Positions 62,201-64,000 of a DNA stretch of 64,000 bases are shown here, piece by piece. This DNA comes from Chitinophagaceae bacterium UBA2375 (GTDB lineage: Bacteria > Bacteroidota > Bacteroidia > Chitinophagales > Chitinophagaceae). The DNA is taken from positions 3,623 through 67,622 of the forward strand of contig DDTB01000034.1 in assembly GCA_002343985.1 (NCBI GenBank), written 5' to 3'. The notes below the pieces were generated by a model. It saw nothing but the letters and a program-made list of their open reading frames with translations. It did not search any database and was not told the origin of the DNA. The position numbers were made by a program, and so were the translations under genes. Position 1 is the first letter of the stretch. Each line of letters starts with the position of its first letter.

Positions 62201-63280
62201 ATGAAACAATTTGCATTCCTTTTGATGATGAGCATTGTTATTCTTTTTTCTTCATGCAAAAAGGATGACCCCTCGCCTGCCGGACCCGTATTACAACCCA
62301 AAAAGGGTATCTATGTTTTGAGCGAAGGAAGTTTTGGCGGTAATAACACGCGTTTAGGATATTACACCCTTTCCGGAAACAGTTTTTCACCTGATTTTTT
62401 CCTGCAGCAAAACCCCGGTGCCGCAGGTTTGGGAGATATTGGCAACGATATGGTCCTCTATGGCGGCAAATTATACATTGTGATGAATGTAACCAGCCAG
62501 GTTACGGTATTGAATGCCGCTACGGGCGCGCTGATCCGCAGGATTGATTTCAGGAACGGAACAGCGGATAAGCTTCCCCGTTATGCAACCGCCGCGCGTG
62601 GAAAGGTATTTGTGACATCTTATGATAATACGGTGAGTGTGGTTGATACCAGCAGCCTGGCGATTGTGCAGAGCATTGCCACTGGCGCTAACCCGGATGG
62701 CATTGCCGCTTACGGCGATTATTTGTATGTAGCGAACTCAGGTAGTTTTAATTTTCCTGATGTTGATAGTACCGTTTCGGTCATCAACCTGAATACGATG
62801 ACGGAAGTAAAGAAAATCACGGTTGGGTTGAACCCCAATAAGATAGAAGTGTCTGCTAACGGTGACGTGTACGTGACAAGTTATGGGAATTTCTCATCGG
62901 TACCTGCATCTGTAGCCGTGATCAACAGTTCAGACAATACGTTAAAAGCGCAACTGGGCGCCGGTTTCGCATATTCCCATGTACGGATGAACGGTGATCT
63001 CGCGTATTTCTACAACAACTATGGCGGCAGTGGGGTGGCTAAAGTATACAATACCCGCACGGGCACAGTGGTACGCAATGAGTTTGTAACGGATGGTACC
63101 AGTATCGATACGCCTTATGGCATCAATATAGATGAAGAGAGCGGCGAAGTGTTTGTTTGCGACGCCAAAGATTTCGTAACTGCCGGAACCGTGTATTGTT
63201 TCAACGCAGATGGTACTTTAAAATACTCATTCTCCACCGCGCCGGGAATCAATCCCAATAAAGTGGTTTTTAACCGGTAA
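62201..63280 (+). CDS. BtuG-like surface lipoprotein propeller
   Basis: 359 residues. Signal peptide and lipobox at Cys19 (VILFSSC), followed directly by KKDDPSP, an acidic sequence resembling the lipoprotein export signal that sends lipoproteins to the cell surface. The mature part is a YVTN/YncE-type beta propeller with repeats such as YGGKLYIVMNVTSQVTVLNA, VDTSSLAIVQSIATGANPDG and VINLNTMTEVKKITVGLNPN. In Bacteroides, BtuG caps BtuB and binds cobalamin very tightly. It begins 3 bp after btuB, so the two are co-translated and probably work as a pair. Exact binding residues cannot be shown by eye. Confidence 0.85.
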   Translation: MKQFAFLLMMSIVILFSSCKKDDPSPAGPVLQPKKGIYVLSEGSFGGNNTRLGYYTLSGNSFSPDFFLQQNPGAAGLGDIGNDMVLYGGKLYIVMNVTSQVTVLNAATGALIRRIDFRNGTADKLPRYATAARGKVFVTSYDNTVSVVDTSSLAIVQSIATGANPDGIAAYGDYLYVANSGSFNFPDVDSTVSVINLNTMTEVKKITVGLNPNKIEVSANGDVYVTSYGNFSSVPASVAVINSSDNTLKAQLGAGFAYSHVRMNGDLAYFYNNYGGSGVAKVYNTRTGTVVRNEFVTDGTSIDTPYGINIDEESGEVFVCDAKDFVTAGTVYCFNADGTLKYSFSTAPGINPNKVVFNR

Positions 63281-63301
63281 TCCCGGCTGATGCGGATAAT
63301 G

Positions 63302-63309
63302 TATCTTTG
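63302..63309 (+). promoter_or_regulatory. Candidate -7 element for marC
   Basis: TATCTTTG fits TAnnTTTG, 5 nt before the ATG at 63315, an unusually short leader. No TTG at -33 was seen. Confidence 0.4.
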
Positions 63310-63314
63310 CCTTC

Positions 63315-63908
63315 ATGAATTGGGGCGAGATCAATCTTAAGGAGTGGCTGACCGTGAGTTTTACTCTGTTCGCGGTGATCGATATACTGGGTTCCATTCC
63401 GGTACTGGCATCGCTGCGTATTAAGATGGGCGGGGAAATCCGGTCATTGCAGGCCACCTTGATTTCCGGGGGGCTGATGATCCTGTTTTTATTTTTGGGA
63501 AAGCAGTTTTTGAACATCCTCGGGCTTGATGTGCAATCCTTTGCCGTGGCGGGTAGTATTGTGATATTCATCATTGGATTAGAGATGGTGCTGGGGCATG
63601 AGTTTTTCAAGCATGAAGGCAGTGCTAAAAGCGGTACGGTGGTTCCGATCGCCTTTCCATTGATCGCGGGTTCGGGAACACTCACCACCATCATGAGTTT
63701 GAAGGCGAATTACCAGGATGTGAATGTGTTCCTGGCCATCATAGCTAATTGTATCGTTATTTACCTGGTATTGCGGTCTTTGGCATGGATAGAAAAGATG
63801 CTGGGGCCCAACGGGATGATTGTGATCCGTAAGTTTTTTGGCGTAATTTTGCTCGCCATTGCCATCAAAATATTCAGCGCAAACCTGTCGCAGTTGACGG
63901 GTGGATGA
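63315..63908 (+). CDS. MarC-family integral membrane protein
   Basis: 197 residues with six hydrophobic helices. MarC-family motifs: FTLFAVIDILGSIPVLASL near 17, GLEMVLGHEF, and PIAFPLIAGSGTLTTIMSLK near 110. Members were once called antibiotic-resistance proteins, but the transport substrate is unknown. It starts 34 bp after the btuG-like gene; a separate promoter is possible. Confidence 0.9.
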   Translation: MNWGEINLKEWLTVSFTLFAVIDILGSIPVLASLRIKMGGEIRSLQATLISGGLMILFLFLGKQFLNILGLDVQSFAVAGSIVIFIIGLEMVLGHEFFKHEGSAKSGTVVPIAFPLIAGSGTLTTIMSLKANYQDVNVFLAIIANCIVIYLVLRSLAWIEKMLGPNGMIVIRKFFGVILLAIAIKIFSANLSQLTGG

Positions 63909-63924
63909 GAACCGCGCTGTTTTT

Positions 63925-63996
63925 GGCCTCGTAGTACAATGGATAGTATAAGAGTTTCCGAAGCTCCAGATCCAGGTTCGATTCCTGGCGAGGCCA
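63925..63996 (+). tRNA. tRNA-Arg (anticodon CCG)
   Basis: Acceptor stem GGCCTCG (63925-63931) pairs with CGAGGCC (63989-63995); D-arm GTAC/GTAT; anticodon loop TTCCGAA with CCG at positions 34-36; T arm CCAGG-TTCGATT-CCTGG. The discriminator is A (63996) and the CCA end is not encoded. The anticodon stem has one A-C mismatch at its outer end. It reads CGG arginine codons. Confidence 0.92.
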
Positions 63997-64000
63997 CATA

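Noticed and set aside
1..64000. Insertion sequences, integrases or prophage genes
   Set aside because: No transposase, recombinase or phage structural motif was seen on either strand.

Overview
The window looks like chromosome from a member of the Bacteroidota, most likely a Chitinophagaceae-type soil or water bacterium. Evidence: several genes have the Bacteroidota promoter form (TTG, about 20 nt, TAnnTTTG) just upstream; secreted proteins end in type IX secretion (T9SS) sorting domains; there are many SPII lipoproteins, two-component sensors with periplasmic propeller/Y_Y_Y or 7TM modules, and a BtuB/BtuG-type surface B12 uptake pair. No transposase, integrase or CRISPR array was found. Housekeeping genes (obgE, a fabH-type synthase, rnhB, asd, ligA, rplM-rpsI-rpsB-tsf-pyrH) are scattered among accessory genes.

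Layout. 0-4.7 kb: 3' part of an acyl-CoA dehydrogenase, a secreted protein of unknown function, an array of palindromes in front of a Crp/Fnr regulator, a DinB-like protein and a cytochrome c lipoprotein behind a very clear promoter with an abutting palindrome. 4.7-10.1 kb: cell-wall amidase, DASS anion transporter, LuxR-type response regulator plus 7TM histidine kinase. 10.4-20.5 kb: AhpD-like protein, ObgE, KASIII, lipid kinase, membrane patatin, heme A synthase, RNase HII, PfkB kinase, YrdC/Sua5. 20.5-23.2 kb: two broken loci, a prolyl oligopeptidase with an in-frame TAA and a hicBA toxin-antitoxin pair whose hicB is frameshifted. 23.3-28 kb: lamin-tail secreted protein, asd, and korB without korA.

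28.1-34.1 kb is a phenylacetate degradation cluster on the minus strand, paaA-B-C-D-(mgtC)-G-I-...-Y. The epoxidase reductase paaE and a TetR regulator (paaR-like) lie 11 kb away at 45.3-46.9 kb. Between them are a cytochrome/lipoprotein pair, a propeller-type two-component system and a 2000-residue T9SS protein with eight MopE-type calcium-site repeats. The same palindromic sequence precedes paaA and paaR, so the two parts are probably one regulon.

47-56 kb: JmjC/cupin protein, a gene-free stretch with RNA-like structure, DUF2461 protein, NUMOD4-HNH protein, DNA ligase, amidohydrolase, and a two-gene unit of a SUMF1-fold secreted protein and a secreted protein with six 22-residue GG-x-G-D-G-W repeats. 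56-60 kb: ribosomal/translation operon. 59.8-63.3 kb: promoter, cobalamin riboswitch, btuB-like receptor and btuG-like lipoprotein propeller. The window ends with marC and a tRNA-Arg(CCG).

All functional calls come from reading motifs and family resemblance by eye; no database search was run.
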